From an uncultured Dehalococcoidia bacterium (lineage in GTDB: Bacteria; Chloroflexota; Dehalococcoidia; Lucifugimonadales; UBA3495), in the NCBI GenBank assembly GCA_958295765.1, contig CATQHB010000002.1, forward strand, positions 1,968,091-2,032,090: a stretch of 64,000 nucleotides of DNA, in the 5' to 3' direction. Within the stretch, counting starts at the first letter, position 1; each line of letters opens with the position of its first letter. Positions 54,966 through 64,000 of the stretch are shown here, in pieces. Under the pieces are notes generated by a model that saw only the letters and a program-made list of their open reading frames with translations, had not been told where the DNA came from and did no database searches. A program made the translations under genes and the position numbers.

Positions 54966-57260
54966 ATGTTCACTCTCCCCGCTCCTCTGCGCCACGCCCT
55001 GTTTGCCTTGTTTATCGCTGGTATTCTGGCCTATGGCGCCGCCTTTGCCGGGTATCTGCTGGTCAAGTTTGACCTGGTCAATCTGCTGCGGGACGTGAAC
55101 GGCGATGATGCCTTCTACTACTTCCAGATAGCCTATCACCTGGCTGAGGGAAAGTTTTCCACCTTTGACGGCGGCATTACCCGAACTAATGGCTACCATC
55201 CTATCTGGCTGCTGCTGATTACCCCTTTCTACTGGATGTTTGACAAGGAAGGGGCGTTGTTTGCTATTAAAGCCCTGGAGATTATGCTCATCGCCGGGGC
55301 GGTGGCGTTAATTGCCGGGGCCGCTCGGCTGGCCCGGCTACCCTGGTATCTGCTGTTTGCCCTGTTGCCGATACTCTACCGGCAGGACGCTCTCTTTCAA
55401 GGGCTGGAGGCCGCCGCCGCGCTGTTTATGCTGGGGTTGTTGTTTCTGGCGTTGCTGCTGTATGCCCGGAACCCGGAGCGGTGGACTTGGCCGCTGGCGG
55501 TAGTGGCTTTTGCCCTGCCCTGGGTACGCCTGGAGTATATCGCCATATCGCTTACCGCTACGGCCGCGCTGCTGCTGATGGAGTGGTCGCGGCGGGAGCG
55601 GCCGGCCGGCGCATCCTGGCGTACTGCCCTGGTTTCCACTCCTGCACGAACCTTTGCGCCAATAATCAGCGCCGTCGCCGGTATCCTGACCTACTTTGCC
55701 TACAACAAACTGGTTTTTGGCGGCATCGTGCCGGTGAGCGGGGCCACCAAGCGGGCGTGGTCGCAGGCCCGATTTGAGGAGCAAGACGGCTACAACTTGA
55801 CCCAGAACTTCCGGGAAGTAGTGCAGATTCCGGCCTTTGACTACGAACTGCTGACGGCGTTGGCAATCTGCGCCGGTTTCCTGCTGGCGCTGGTATGGTG
55901 GCTGGCCGGCCGCTCCCGTAGCCGGGAGGACTGGCTGCTGCTGGCCTTTATGGTGGGGGTGTTCAGCCTGGCGGTGGGGCATATCGCCAAGTTTGCGCAG
56001 ACCGTCCTTCAGGTGCATCCCAGCTATGGGGGTTATGTTTGGTATTTCGTCCCGGCCTACCTGATGCTGGCGCTGGTCGTTCCCGTATTCTGCTACGTCG
56101 CTATTCACTTCCTGCGCCGTCTCATCGGGCCGCGGTCGGCGCTGGCGGCCAATGGGGTGAGCGTGGGAATTGTATTTATCGGCGCGGTCTTTCTATTCAC
56201 CGGGGCGGATTTCACCGGGCCGTTCCGGTGGGTTGACGGGAAGAGTCAGTCAGCCCACCGGGAATGGGAGGTTACTTCCTACCTGGGTATGCAGGTGGCG
56301 AATCGAGCGCTGCTCCCGGATAGCGTGATTGGGGCGTGGGACGCCGGCGCTATCGGGTACTTCTCCGCTTTTCCGGTGGTGAACCTGGACGGGTTGGTCA
56401 ATTCTTATGCCTATTGGCACGCGATAAACGCAGATGGGTACCGCAGGGCCTCATGGAAGGAAGAATTCAGGCCTCTCTATCGAGAATTGGGAGTAACGCA
56501 CTTTGCCAATCTCCGACCGGCCCGCCAGTCGGAGGACGCGATTCTGTTCGAAGGCCCGCCATTTTTCCACTATGTACGGGGTGAACTCCGCTTTATGCTC
56601 TGGCCGGTCGAAGCAACGGAAGATGTTGACCCGGCTGCCTGGTTCCGGGAAAGGATGGAACCGCACCTTGACTATCCAGCCGACGGCGGCGGGCTGCTGG
56701 TGGACGGGCGGTTGGCCCAGGCGTTCACGCCGGACTGCGCGCCGGAAGAGTTGATCGGGTGGGAATGGCACGGCGCTGGGCGCCCAACGGCCCCCCAAGC
56801 CTGGACGCAAACGCAAACCGGGTTATGCACCATCGCCACCGTCCTGCCCCCCGATGCCAACGCTCCGGTGCGAATTAAGACCACAACGGCCAACAATTAC
56901 CTGGCAAGCCGGATAGTTGACCGCCAACCGGCAATCCGCTCCACATTCAACGTATATCTGGTCGAAAACCGCCTGCTCTACGTCCGGGAGCAGTGCCAGC
57001 CGGCGGACCTGGAGGCGTGGTTCTTTCTGCACCTGTACCCGGTTGAGGCGAATGACCTGCCGGTCTGGCGCCAGCAGCAGCGGTTTGACAAACTGGACTT
57101 TCCCTTTGCCAAGCAGGGCGTAAGGTCGGGCGATTTCTGCCTGGCGGTGGTTCCGCTCCCGGAATACGCCATTGCCACCATCGGCACCGGCCAGTACGTG
57201 CCGGTGGAGGGCGGGTTTGAGCATTTATGGGAGGGGGAGATAGTTAGGGGGAGACAGTAG
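54966..57260 (+). CDS. Polytopic glycosyltransferase-like membrane protein
   Basis: 764 residues from the ATG at 54966. The first half carries about ten hydrophobic segments; the second (from about residue 430) is soluble. NLLRDVNGDDAFYYFQIAYH, with the acidic DD after TM1, and TRTNGYHPIWLLLITP resemble GT-C type glycosyltransferases that use lipid-linked sugars, acting at the outer face. The C-terminal part has no recognised domain. An open frame extends upstream to 54897 but includes family A-like DNA. Possible role: sugar transfer to protein or glycan. Convergent with the SCO1664-like gene. Confidence 0.78.
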   Translation: MFTLPAPLRHALFALFIAGILAYGAAFAGYLLVKFDLVNLLRDVNGDDAFYYFQIAYHLAEGKFSTFDGGITRTNGYHPIWLLLITPFYWMFDKEGALFAIKALEIMLIAGAVALIAGAARLARLPWYLLFALLPILYRQDALFQGLEAAAALFMLGLLFLALLLYARNPERWTWPLAVVAFALPWVRLEYIAISLTATAALLLMEWSRRERPAGASWRTALVSTPARTFAPIISAVAGILTYFAYNKLVFGGIVPVSGATKRAWSQARFEEQDGYNLTQNFREVVQIPAFDYELLTALAICAGFLLALVWWLAGRSRSREDWLLLAFMVGVFSLAVGHIAKFAQTVLQVHPSYGGYVWYFVPAYLMLALVVPVFCYVAIHFLRRLIGPRSALAANGVSVGIVFIGAVFLFTGADFTGPFRWVDGKSQSAHREWEVTSYLGMQVANRALLPDSVIGAWDAGAIGYFSAFPVVNLDGLVNSYAYWHAINADGYRRASWKEEFRPLYRELGVTHFANLRPARQSEDAILFEGPPFFHYVRGELRFMLWPVEATEDVDPAAWFRERMEPHLDYPADGGGLLVDGRLAQAFTPDCAPEELIGWEWHGAGRPTAPQAWTQTQTGLCTIATVLPPDANAPVRIKTTTANNYLASRIVDRQPAIRSTFNVYLVENRLLYVREQCQPADLEAWFFLHLYPVEANDLPVWRQQQRFDKLDFPFAKQGVRSGDFCLAVVPLPEYAIATIGTGQYVPVEGGFEHLWEGEIVRGRQ

Positions 57261-57264
57261 TTGA

Positions 57265-58026
57265 TTAGCGCCGCCGCCGGCGGCCGGGCAGGCCGGGGTA
57301 GGCCCGCTCGGTCAGGACCCACTGGACGCGCTGGTGGAGGGCCTGCACCTCTTCCGGCAGCAGCAACTCCAACAGTTCCCGGAGCGTCCCCTCCGGGCGG
57401 TTCAGTTGCCCGGCCAGTTGGGTCAGGGAGTCCAGGTAGTAATCCGGGATCGGTTCGCCGCCAAAGTCCCAGATTACGGTGCGGATTTTGGTGTCGGCGT
57501 GGAAGGTCAAGCCCTGGTCAATGCCCCACAGCTTGCCGTTGCCGTCCACCAGGACGTGGTTAGCCTTCCGGTCGGTGTTGTTCGCCACCAGGTCAAAGCA
57601 GGCAATCATCCGCAGTTCGTCGGCGTCGGCCTCGCTCAGGGTGTAGTAGTTCAGCCGCGGGTCGTGGTCAACGTACTGCTGCACCGAACCGATGCCGTAA
57701 GGCCCGTCCCGGATGATGGTAGGGGGGATAAAGTCCCAGCCCAGGGCGCGGCTCAGCAGATAGGCCCCGTACTCCCGCTTATACAGCGTCCCCCGGGGGA
57801 AATCCCACAGGGGAACCTCGCCGTCCCGGGGCTTGTAGATGGCCTGGCCGTCCCGGTCGCCCCAATGGAGAGAAGCCAGAAAGGTGTAGTTGGAACCCAG
57901 GGGGGTGAGTTCGCAGGTAACGAACTCGCCGTTGCGCAACAGGTCAAAGCCGGACTGTTCTGAGTCCGTCGGATTGCGTCCGTTATCACCGCTGCGGTCA
58001 GGGTCGGAGAAAGGCGACTTATCCAC
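57265..58026 (-). CDS. SCO1664 family protein (PI3/PI4-kinase-like)
   Basis: About 253 residues. FDLLRNGEFVTCELTPLGSNYTFLA, YKPRDGEVPLWDFPRGTLYKREYGAYLLS and NNTDRKANHVLVDGNGKLWGIDQGLTFH (split by others) are SCO1664 hallmarks. The latter two resemble the catalytic DRxxxN and DxG of PI3/PI4-type kinases. No ATG fits; GTG 58026 or TTG 58032 overlap the end of the DUF3090 gene. The two genes are linked in Actinobacteria and Chloroflexota; the phosphate acceptor is unknown. Confidence 0.88.
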   Translation of the reverse strand: MDKSPFSDPDRSGDNGRNPTDSEQSGFDLLRNGEFVTCELTPLGSNYTFLASLHWGDRDGQAIYKPRDGEVPLWDFPRGTLYKREYGAYLLSRALGWDFIPPTIIRDGPYGIGSVQQYVDHDPRLNYYTLSEADADELRMIACFDLVANNTDRKANHVLVDGNGKLWGIDQGLTFHADTKIRTVIWDFGGEPIPDYYLDSLTQLAGQLNRPEGTLRELLELLLPEEVQALHQRVQWVLTERAYPGLPGRRRRR

Positions 58027-58555
58027 TTTCAAATACCGCGTGTCCGTTGGCCCGGGGGCAGACGTGGCCTTGCGGGTCGATGGGCAAACCGCAGAGGAAA
58101 CAGGGGGGGCGGCCGGCGGCGCAGATGCGCAGGCTTTCCTCGGCCAGGGCCGCCGCCTGGTCAACGGTAATCCAGAAACTCACCGAAGGCGGCTCCTCGC
58201 CTGACTCCGACTCCTCGCCGCCCTGGGCCTGCAAGTAAAAGGAGTTGGTGTCCTGGTCGTGGCGGCCGGACAGGATTCTGGCCCGGAATTCAATGGTAGT
58301 TTCGGCGCCGCTCCAGCCCGGCGCGGTGGGCGCGCTGCCCCGCTCTCGCTCCGATTCGGTCTGTCGCTGGACGGCCTCCCGCAGGCCGACGCCCAGTTGG
58401 AAAAGCTGTTCCTTTTCCAGCCACAGCAGAGACGTGGCACGGCCCGACTCCAGGGTCAGCCGGAAGGTACGGCGGCCCGGCTCGCCAAACGTCTCCGCCG
58501 CAATGCGGGACAGCGGCCCCAAGGGGTATTGTATTGCGCCAGGTTCCATACTCAT
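58019..58555 (-). CDS. DUF3090 family protein
   Basis: 178 residues. LGPLSRIAAETFGEPGRRTF and LWLEKEQLFQLGVGLREAV start the family, with CFLCGLPIDPQGHVCPRANGH a Cys/His-rich C-terminal that may bind zinc. Function unknown; partner of the SCO1664 protein, with which it overlaps. The ATG is at 58555. Confidence 0.9.
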   Translation of the reverse strand: MSMEPGAIQYPLGPLSRIAAETFGEPGRRTFRLTLESGRATSLLWLEKEQLFQLGVGLREAVQRQTESERERGSAPTAPGWSGAETTIEFRARILSGRHDQDTNSFYLQAQGGEESESGEEPPSVSFWITVDQAAALAEESLRICAAGRPPCFLCGLPIDPQGHVCPRANGHAVFESG

Positions 58556-58599
58556 ATCCTAATCCGGGGCCAGGGTTCTGACAAGACCGGCCGGCGGGC

Positions 58600-58731
58600 A
58601 TCCTTCGACCGGCTCAGGATGAGCGGAAGGGTCAATAGTCCGCTCAAAGGGCAACAGTCCGCTCATGGTGAGCTTGTCGAACCACCTTTCCCTATCCTGT
58701 GGAGTAGGGGCGTTTCGCGAAACGCCCCTAC
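58600..58731. repeat. Family A copies and a compact hairpin
   Basis: Family A copies lie at 58600-58625 and 58658-58685. A perfect hairpin GTAGGGGCGTTTCGCGAAAC(GCCCCTAC) follows at 58704-58731. A hairpin of the same sequence lies at 63070-63097. Confidence 0.82.
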
Positions 58732-58776
58732 TACCGGGCCGCCGGGATGATAAAATCCAGCGCCAACCCCGGCCAG

Positions 58777-61092
58777 TTACCCGGCGGACAGGCCCACCGT
58801 TGCCAGAACCGCCTGCCCCTCCGGGGAAATTGCCAGCCCCTGGGCCAGGCCGGCGGCGTATTTCTCCTGCAAGGCCCGCATCAGGTGAGTCAGTGGTCGC
58901 TGCCCTTCACCCAGGCGGCGGGACAGGTCGCCCAGGGAATCGTAGGGTTGATCCACGTGCCAGAAAAAGGAGAGCAGCCAGGCCAGTTCCCGCTCGTTTT
59001 CCGGCGGCGGGATGTCGGCCAGGTCAATCAGCGCGCTGTTGACCTTGGTATAGCGGAGGATGCCCGCCTTGTCCTGAGAGTCCCGGCCAAAGTAGCGGCG
59101 GCGGCGCAATTCCATCACCCGCTCGGTGTAGTCCGCTTCACCGTAAATCTCCCGGGGCAGCCATTCCCGGCGCAAGTCCACCACTTCCTCGCCGCGCCCG
59201 TTCACAATCGCCACGCCCACCTCGGAGCGGAGAATGGCGTCGTACTCAAACTTGACGGCCTCCCGCAGCAGGGCCTCCTGGAGCATCAGGGTCAGTTCGC
59301 GGGGTATCTTTTTATAGTTCCGGCCGCTGGCTTCCTCGTTGGTGTCGGCGCCGATGCCGCCGGTGTTGAAAACGTAATACTCCTGGGGCAGGCCGCCCCA
59401 AGCCAGTTGTTGCAGGATGTGGTGCATCAGGTTGGCGTTCTCATCCTCCAACCCGATGATGAAGGGGTCGGAGAAGTATTCCACGTAGGGGCGGCCAATG
59501 GCGCCGATGGCCGCGCCCATCTGCACCGCCTCGCCGTACATCAGCACCCGGATATATTGCTCCAGGCTCAACCGGCGCAGGGGCGGGATGACCGTATTCT
59601 GGCGCATTACCTCCTGCCAGAACACCCGGTCGGTGAACTCCATCGGCACGTGCACCGCATCGGACAGGCGGCCCCCGGTGATGGATTCAATCAGGCCGCC
59701 CACGCCCTTGCGGGTCAGCAGGCGTTGGCGGGACAGGGTAACCCGCATATTGCGTACCGGATTTTCCAGGAAGTTGGGCGCCGCGTCCCCGGCGTTTTCC
59801 GGGAGATGCACCGGCACGTTTTCCAGGGTTTCCTGAGGGTTGGGCGCCTCCGCTGATCCGCGCACCGCGTCAAAGGTTATGGGGTCTTCCGCTTCGTTCA
59901 AGCCGAAGGGCATCGCGTAAAAGTTGTTCTCAGTGCCGTCGATGCTGTAGGAAATGGTGTAGCGGTTGCCGGCCCGGTGAGCGACAATCGGCTCCCGCAA
60001 GGGCTGGAGCAGCACAATGTCATCGTTCATCGGATAGACCCCTTCGTCGGAGTCGGTATCCAGATTCAGCAAACCGGCCAATTCACTGCCGGCCAACTCA
60101 ATCATAATGGTCAGGGTACTCTTGCCGTGCAGGGACGGGCCGACGGTAACCAGGGCCGTGTTGGAGGTAACGCCGTTCACGGTTTTGATTCGGGCCAGGC
60201 TCAGGGCCGCTTGGATCGCGATGCCGTTGTTCTGCTTTACCTGGTGCATCGCGATAGACAGGGGGCCCATCTTGTGTTCACCCACGTAGTCAAAGCCCAA
60301 GTGCAGGGACAGGCCCCGGGTGGGCGCCTTAAAGACCAACTGGTTAATGCCCAACTCCCGGATGCGGGCTTTCAGGTCTTCCGGCAGCCCCAGGTCTTCC
60401 AGCCAATGGGGAATGGAAACCTCCATAATGTCCGGGGCGCCGGTGCGTTCACTCTCCGGCAGGTCGAAGGTCAACTGCCGCCACATATAGGGCAACTGGA
60501 GGTAATCGGCGCCAAAGAGCAGTTGCCGGGCGTGGAAGGAGCGGCCCGGCGCGTCGCAGATTTGCCGGTCGGTCTGGATGATGGTATCGCCGGCCGCCAG
60601 GTGTTCCCGCATTTTGCCGACGATGTGGTGGAAAACCTGGGCAAAGAGGGCCTGATTTTCCTCGCTGAAGGAAAGGGCGTCCCGGTTGGGCGTAAAGCCG
60701 TCCACGTAATACTGGGTCAGGTCGGGACGGCGCACCACCCCCAACTGACTGAAAAAACCCATGCCGCCGCTGTCCAGCCGGACGGCCACCCCCGGCCAGG
60801 CTTTGGTGGCGGCCCGGCCGGCGGCATTGGCCTCCACCGCAGTCGCGGTTACCTGGGCCGCCTCCGCCAGGACGCTGGCCCGTTCCGCCTCCGGCAAGTC
60901 CTGAAAGACCGGCATATTGGCGACCAGCCATTGATTGGAGGGGTTGAAGTTTTCACAGTCCGGGCGGTGTCCCTGCCGGGCCAGGGCCACCAGTTCATCC
61001 AAAGCCTGGGCAAAATCCGGGTTGATTGTCGGCGGGAGCAGCGGAGACTTGGCCGCCGGCTCTCCTTGCGGTTCCGTATGTTCGTCAGCCAC
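58777..61092 (-). CDS. PEPCK-like P-loop protein of unknown function
   Basis: 771 residues from a GTG at 61092 (GAGGAACCGCAAG upstream). The C-terminal two thirds resemble ATP-dependent phosphoenolpyruvate carboxykinase. A P-loop is TVGPSLHGKSTLT (318-325 core; usual GLSGTGKTTLS), with acidic kinase-2-like MNDDIVLL (D357, D358) and a later VFNTGGIGADTNEEASGRNYKKIP. The N-terminal 250 residues are unrecognised. Divergence of the P-loop makes decarboxylase activity doubtful; a kinase acting on an unknown substrate is possible. Upstream of DUF3090-SCO1664 on the same strand. Confidence 0.72.
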   Translation of the reverse strand: MADEHTEPQGEPAAKSPLLPPTINPDFAQALDELVALARQGHRPDCENFNPSNQWLVANMPVFQDLPEAERASVLAEAAQVTATAVEANAAGRAATKAWPGVAVRLDSGGMGFFSQLGVVRRPDLTQYYVDGFTPNRDALSFSEENQALFAQVFHHIVGKMREHLAAGDTIIQTDRQICDAPGRSFHARQLLFGADYLQLPYMWRQLTFDLPESERTGAPDIMEVSIPHWLEDLGLPEDLKARIRELGINQLVFKAPTRGLSLHLGFDYVGEHKMGPLSIAMHQVKQNNGIAIQAALSLARIKTVNGVTSNTALVTVGPSLHGKSTLTIMIELAGSELAGLLNLDTDSDEGVYPMNDDIVLLQPLREPIVAHRAGNRYTISYSIDGTENNFYAMPFGLNEAEDPITFDAVRGSAEAPNPQETLENVPVHLPENAGDAAPNFLENPVRNMRVTLSRQRLLTRKGVGGLIESITGGRLSDAVHVPMEFTDRVFWQEVMRQNTVIPPLRRLSLEQYIRVLMYGEAVQMGAAIGAIGRPYVEYFSDPFIIGLEDENANLMHHILQQLAWGGLPQEYYVFNTGGIGADTNEEASGRNYKKIPRELTLMLQEALLREAVKFEYDAILRSEVGVAIVNGRGEEVVDLRREWLPREIYGEADYTERVMELRRRRYFGRDSQDKAGILRYTKVNSALIDLADIPPPENERELAWLLSFFWHVDQPYDSLGDLSRRLGEGQRPLTHLMRALQEKYAAGLAQGLAISPEGQAVLATVGLSAG

Positions 61093-61314
61093 TTGCGGTT
61101 CCTCGCATTGATTGGGTATCGGTTCGGTATCGGTCGGGTATCGGTTGGCGGTAATTCGGCGATTCCGGGGGGACTCAATCCCCGCGTTGACGCCCGGTTT
61201 ATGCTACATTGTTAGTTGGCCGGTGTCAAAATTTATCGGCGCCGGATTTCACCCCGGACTACCACGCAGCTACGCAATTTACCGGGGAACATTGAAAACC
61301 CGGTGTCATCGAAA

Positions 61315-61571
61315 GTTCGATGCCGTTGAAAATTGTATGTCATCCTGAGAAATGCCTCGGTCATTCCCGGAAAATTATATGTCATCCCGAGAAAATCCCA
61401 AGTCATTCCCGGAAAATTATTGTCATCCTGGGAAAGGCCCCGGTAATTCCTGGAAAATTATATGTCATCCCGACCGACAATTATTGTCATTCCGACCGCA
61501 GGGAGGAATCTAAAAATCTTGAGCGGAGTCAATGGCCGGCATTTTAGATTCCTCCCTGCGGTCGGAATGAC
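61315..61571. repeat. Degenerate tandem array plus family D element
   Basis: Variants of GTCATCCCGAGAAA and GGTCATTCCCGGAAAATTAT repeat with a period of roughly 30-35 bp at 61337-61485. They lead into a family D element at 61486-61571. No gene is seen in 61093-61771. Confidence 0.75.
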
Positions 61572-61771
61572 AAACTAGGCAGACGGTCGGAATTACAGAC
61601 TAGACAGTCGGAATGACAGACCAGGCAGTCGGAATAACCTGCCAACCGCATAACTCCTACTACGGTTTAAGCAACATTCGCCGGCATTTCCTTTTGTTGC
61701 TACAATTAACCCGCTAACAACCCGTAACCCACTAACAATCTGCCAACCCCGGTTGTCGCTGTTGAGGAAAT

Positions 61772-63055
61772 ATGCCGTCATTAACCTTAAAGCCGGTTCC
61801 CCAAGTAGCCGGCGTGGTGCAACTGCCCGGTTCCAAGAGCCTGTCCAACCGGCTGCTGCTGTTGTCCTCTCTGGCCCGGGGGGTTACGGAAGTAAGCAAC
61901 CTGCTGGACAGCGACGACACCCGGTATATGACCGCCGCCCTGCAAGCCCTGGGCGTTTCCCTGCGCTTTTCCGACGCCGGGACCAAATGCCTGGTGGAGA
62001 GCCGGGGCGGGCCTTTTGCCGTCCGGGAGGCCGAACTGTTCCTGGGCAACGCCGGCACCGCCATCCGCCCCCTGTGCGCCGCCCTCTGCCTGGGGGAGGG
62101 CATCTTTACCCTGACCGGCGAGCCGCGGATGCTGGAACGGCCCATCGCCCACCTGGTGGATGCCCTGCGGCAACTGGGGGCCGGCATCGAGTATCTGAAG
62201 GCCGAGGGCTGCCCACCCCTGAAAATAAGGGCCGCCGGCCTGCAAGGGGGCCGGGTTGCCATCCGGGGCAACGTATCCAGCCAATACCTGACTTCCCTGC
62301 TGCTGGCCTCTCCCCTGGCCCGGCAGGAAATGACCATTGATATTGAGGGCGACCTGGTATCCAAGCCCTACATTGATATGACGATTGACGTTATGCGCCG
62401 GTTCGGGGTTGCGGTGGAGAACCGGGACTACCGCCAATTCCGGGTGGCCGGCGGCCAGGTTTACGAATCGCCGGGCCGGGCGCTGGTGGAGGGAGACGCA
62501 TCCTCGGCCACCTATTTCCTCTCGGCGGCGGCGATTCGCGGCGGGACGGTGCGGGTCAGCGGCGTCGGGGCCGACAGCATCCAGGGCGACATCCGCCACG
62601 CCGACGTGCTGGAGCAAATGGGCGCGGTGGTACGGCGCGGCCCCGATTATATCGAAGTGTCCAAAGGAGAGTTGCGCGGGGTGGAGTTGGACTTGAACCA
62701 CATCCCCGACGCCGCTATGACCGTGGCCGTTACCGCCCTTTTTGCCCAGGGCAAGACGGTCATCCGCAACATCGGCAACTGGCGGGTCAAGGAAAGCGAC
62801 CGTCTCTCCGCCATGGCTACCGAACTGCGCAAGGTGGGCGGCCAGGTGATTGAGGGGCCGGACTACCTGGAAATTACGCCGCCGGAGCAGGTTCAGCCGG
62901 CCGCCATTGATACCTACAACGACCACCGGATGGCGATGAGCTTTTCCCTGGCCGCGCTGGGCGCCGCCGAGATAACCATAATGGACCCCGGTTGCGTCTC
63001 CAAGACTTTCCCGGAGTATTTTGATGTTTTTCGGAGCATCACCGCCGGGCCGTAA
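61772..63055 (+). CDS. aroA: 3-phosphoshikimate 1-carboxyvinyltransferase (enterobacterial-type)
   Basis: 427 residues. [32 protein letters not shown] (class I, Gly at the glyphosate-contact position) and [16 protein letters not shown]. Similarity to the E. coli enzyme is remarkable throughout: [48 protein letters not shown] and [19 protein letters not shown]. It catalyses the EPSP-forming step of the shikimate pathway. GAGGAA precedes the ATG. A GCTACAATTA -10-like element lies at 61699. Confidence 0.96.
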   Translation: MPSLTLKPVPQVAGVVQLPGSKSLSNRLLLLSSLARGVTEVSNLLDSDDTRYMTAALQALGVSLRFSDAGTKCLVESRGGPFAVREAELFLGNAGTAIRPLCAALCLGEGIFTLTGEPRMLERPIAHLVDALRQLGAGIEYLKAEGCPPLKIRAAGLQGGRVAIRGNVSSQYLTSLLLASPLARQEMTIDIEGDLVSKPYIDMTIDVMRRFGVAVENRDYRQFRVAGGQVYESPGRALVEGDASSATYFLSAAAIRGGTVRVSGVGADSIQGDIRHADVLEQMGAVVRRGPDYIEVSKGELRGVELDLNHIPDAAMTVAVTALFAQGKTVIRNIGNWRVKESDRLSAMATELRKVGGQVIEGPDYLEITPPEQVQPAAIDTYNDHRMAMSFSLAALGAAEITIMDPGCVSKTFPEYFDVFRSITAGP

Positions 63056-63069
63056 CTACCCCTAGCCAC

Positions 63070-63200
63070 GTAGGGGCGTTTCGCGAAACGCCCCTACGTG
63101 ATGCCCCACCGGATCTGGGCAGATGGTTCGACAAGCTCACCATGAGCGGACTTCCTTCCGGTGAGCGTTTTAGATTCCTCCCGGCGGTCGGAATGACATA
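63070..63200. repeat. Compact hairpin, family A and family D fragments
   Basis: A GTAGGGGCGTTTCGCGAAAC hairpin lies at 63070-63097 and may terminate aroA. A family A unit at 63124-63149 and a family D half (GATTCCTCCCGGCGGTCGGA) at 63175-63200 follow. No gene lies in 63056-63293. Confidence 0.78.
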
Positions 63201-63293
63201 CTAACCAGTTGGAATGACCGGCTAACCGGTCAGAATGACCCGCCAACGGCGTAACCCTCAATCGGAATGACCGGCCAACGGCGTAACCCCGGC

Positions 63294-64000
63294 TCAGTTC
63301 AAGCCCCGGGAGCGGTATTGCAGGGCTTCGGCCAGGTGGGAGACGCTGATTACCTCGGATTCGGCCAGGTCGGCGACGGTTCGGGATACCTTTATGATGC
63401 GGTGAAAGGCCCGGGCCGACAGGTTCAGTTGGGTGGTGGCCGTCTGGAGCAGGCTCCGGGCGCCGTCGTCCAGCTTGCAGATGTTCCAAATCTCTCCCGC
63501 GCCCATCTCCGAGTTGCACCAGCCGGGGGCGTTCTCAAACCGTTCGGTCTGCGCCGCCCGCGCCCGTTCCACCCGTTGGCGAATCACCGCCGAATCCTCG
63601 GCCAAATCCTCCGCCACCAACTTGTCATACTCCACCGGCGGCACTTCCACAAAAATGTCAATCCGGTCCAGCAAGGGGCCGCTGACCCGCTTCTGGTAGC
63701 GGGACACCGCCGAGGAACTGCAAATGCACTCCTTCCGGGGGTGGGAGTAAAACCCGCAGGGGCAGGGGTTTTGCGCCGCCACCAGCATAAAGCTGGCCGG
63801 GTAGGTAACGGAGCCGGTTACCCGGCTGATGGTTACCACCTTATCCTCCAGGGGTTGGCGCAGGGACTCCAGGGCGGTACGGTCAAATTCGGGCAACTCA
63901 TCCAGGAACAGCACCCCCCGGTGGCTCATGGTGATTTCTCCGGGGCGCAGGTTGCGACCGCCGCCCACCAGCCCGGCGTTGGATATGCTGTAGTGGGGGG
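63294..64000 (-). CDS. comM: ComM/YifB family Mg-chelatase-like ATPase (5' end outside window)
   Basis: The C-terminal about 235 residues of a YifB/ComM AAA+ protein: YSISNAGLVGGGRNLRPGE, MSHRGVLFLDELPEF (Walker B), VAAQNPCPCGFYSHPRKECIC, LLDRIDIFVEVPPV, and the C-terminal LSARAFHRIIKVSRTVADL. The start lies beyond 64000. ComM family helicase-like proteins promote branch migration of transforming DNA in naturally competent bacteria. Here the role is not known. Confidence 0.95.
   Translation of the reverse strand, partial: PHYSISNAGLVGGGRNLRPGEITMSHRGVLFLDELPEFDRTALESLRQPLEDKVVTISRVTGSVTYPASFMLVAAQNPCPCGFYSHPRKECICSSSAVSRYQKRVSGPLLDRIDIFVEVPPVEYDKLVAEDLAEDSAVIRQRVERARAAQTERFENAPGWCNSEMGAGEIWNICKLDDGARSLLQTATTQLNLSARAFHRIIKVSRTVADLAESEVISVSHLAEALQYRSRGLN

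Noticed and set aside
58027..58164. Longer SCO1664 N-terminus
   Set aside because: It would overlap the DUF3090 coding end by about 145 bp with an Arg/Pro/Ala-rich shadow sequence.
59977..61215. A 412-residue ORF antisense to the PEPCK-like gene
   Set aside because: Shadow composition with no motif; the minus-strand gene has P-loop motifs and a good start.
61322..61547. ORF of repeated HPEK units
   Set aside because: It is a translation of the degenerate GTCATCCCGAGAAA tandem array, with no other support.

Overview
The window reads as chromosomal DNA of a GC-rich member of the Chloroflexota, most likely a Dehalococcoidia/SAR202-like lineage. This placement is inference. It rests on a lipoprotein with a Thr-Pro-rich linker, a solute-binding protein with a VEVVREVVV-type linker, paired DUF3090/SCO1664 genes, many CaiB/BaiF CoA-transferases, SDR and MaoC enzymes, and a sat-aprBA set. 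There is no rRNA, no phage and no CRISPR array. Intergenic spaces are unusually rich in short palindromic repeats of at least five families (called A to E here).

Layout. 1-3.1 kb: the start of a GNAT/class V aminotransferase fusion and a coxS-coxM-coxG operon lacking coxL. 3.3-11.5 kb: a membrane protein, a large Thr-Pro lipoprotein, an NAD(P)-binding epimerase-like protein, an SDR, YtxH, TfoX, a class I/II aminotransferase and a Uma2 nuclease. 11.8-17.5 kb (minus strand): MaoC dehydratase, MFS transporter and two CaiB/BaiF CoA-transferases, probably acyl-CoA metabolism. 17.7-21.6 kb: an NYN-domain protein, an NAD(P)-binding protein, an S9 peptidase with a repeat-derived insertion, and tRNA-Ala/Arg/Trp. 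22.1-25.8 kb: sat, aprB, aprA (sulfite/APS/sulfate chemistry).

26.1-35.8 kb is the accessory stretch. A two-gene Pycsar antiphage system (pyrimidine cyclase PycC plus transmembrane effector PycTM) lies at 26.3-27.6 kb in visibly more AT-rich DNA. Metabolic genes follow: a 3-hydroxyisobutyrate dehydrogenase-like protein, an alpha-carbonic anhydrase and an SDR. Next comes a solitary 709-residue fusion of an XRE helix-turn-helix to a P-loop GTPase-like domain, with its own sigma70-like promoter and inverted repeats. A DMT transporter, a second 3-HIBDH-like gene and a HicAB toxin-antitoxin pair complete the stretch. The HTH-GTPase is the best candidate here for something undescribed.

36-42 kb: GlcG/HbpS-like protein, polysaccharide deacetylase, coiled-coil protein, coaD, rsmD, bifunctional nuclease, isochorismatase-like hydrolase and a cupin. 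42.6-49.6 kb (minus strand): a complete dipeptide/oligopeptide ABC transporter. 50.4-54.5 kb: housekeeping genes thiL, tsaE, tsaB, ndk and rsfS. 55-64 kb: a polytopic glycosyltransferase-like protein, the SCO1664/DUF3090 pair, a divergent PEPCK-like P-loop protein, an AroA strikingly like the enterobacterial type, and the 3' part of a ComM/YifB-like ATPase running off the right edge.
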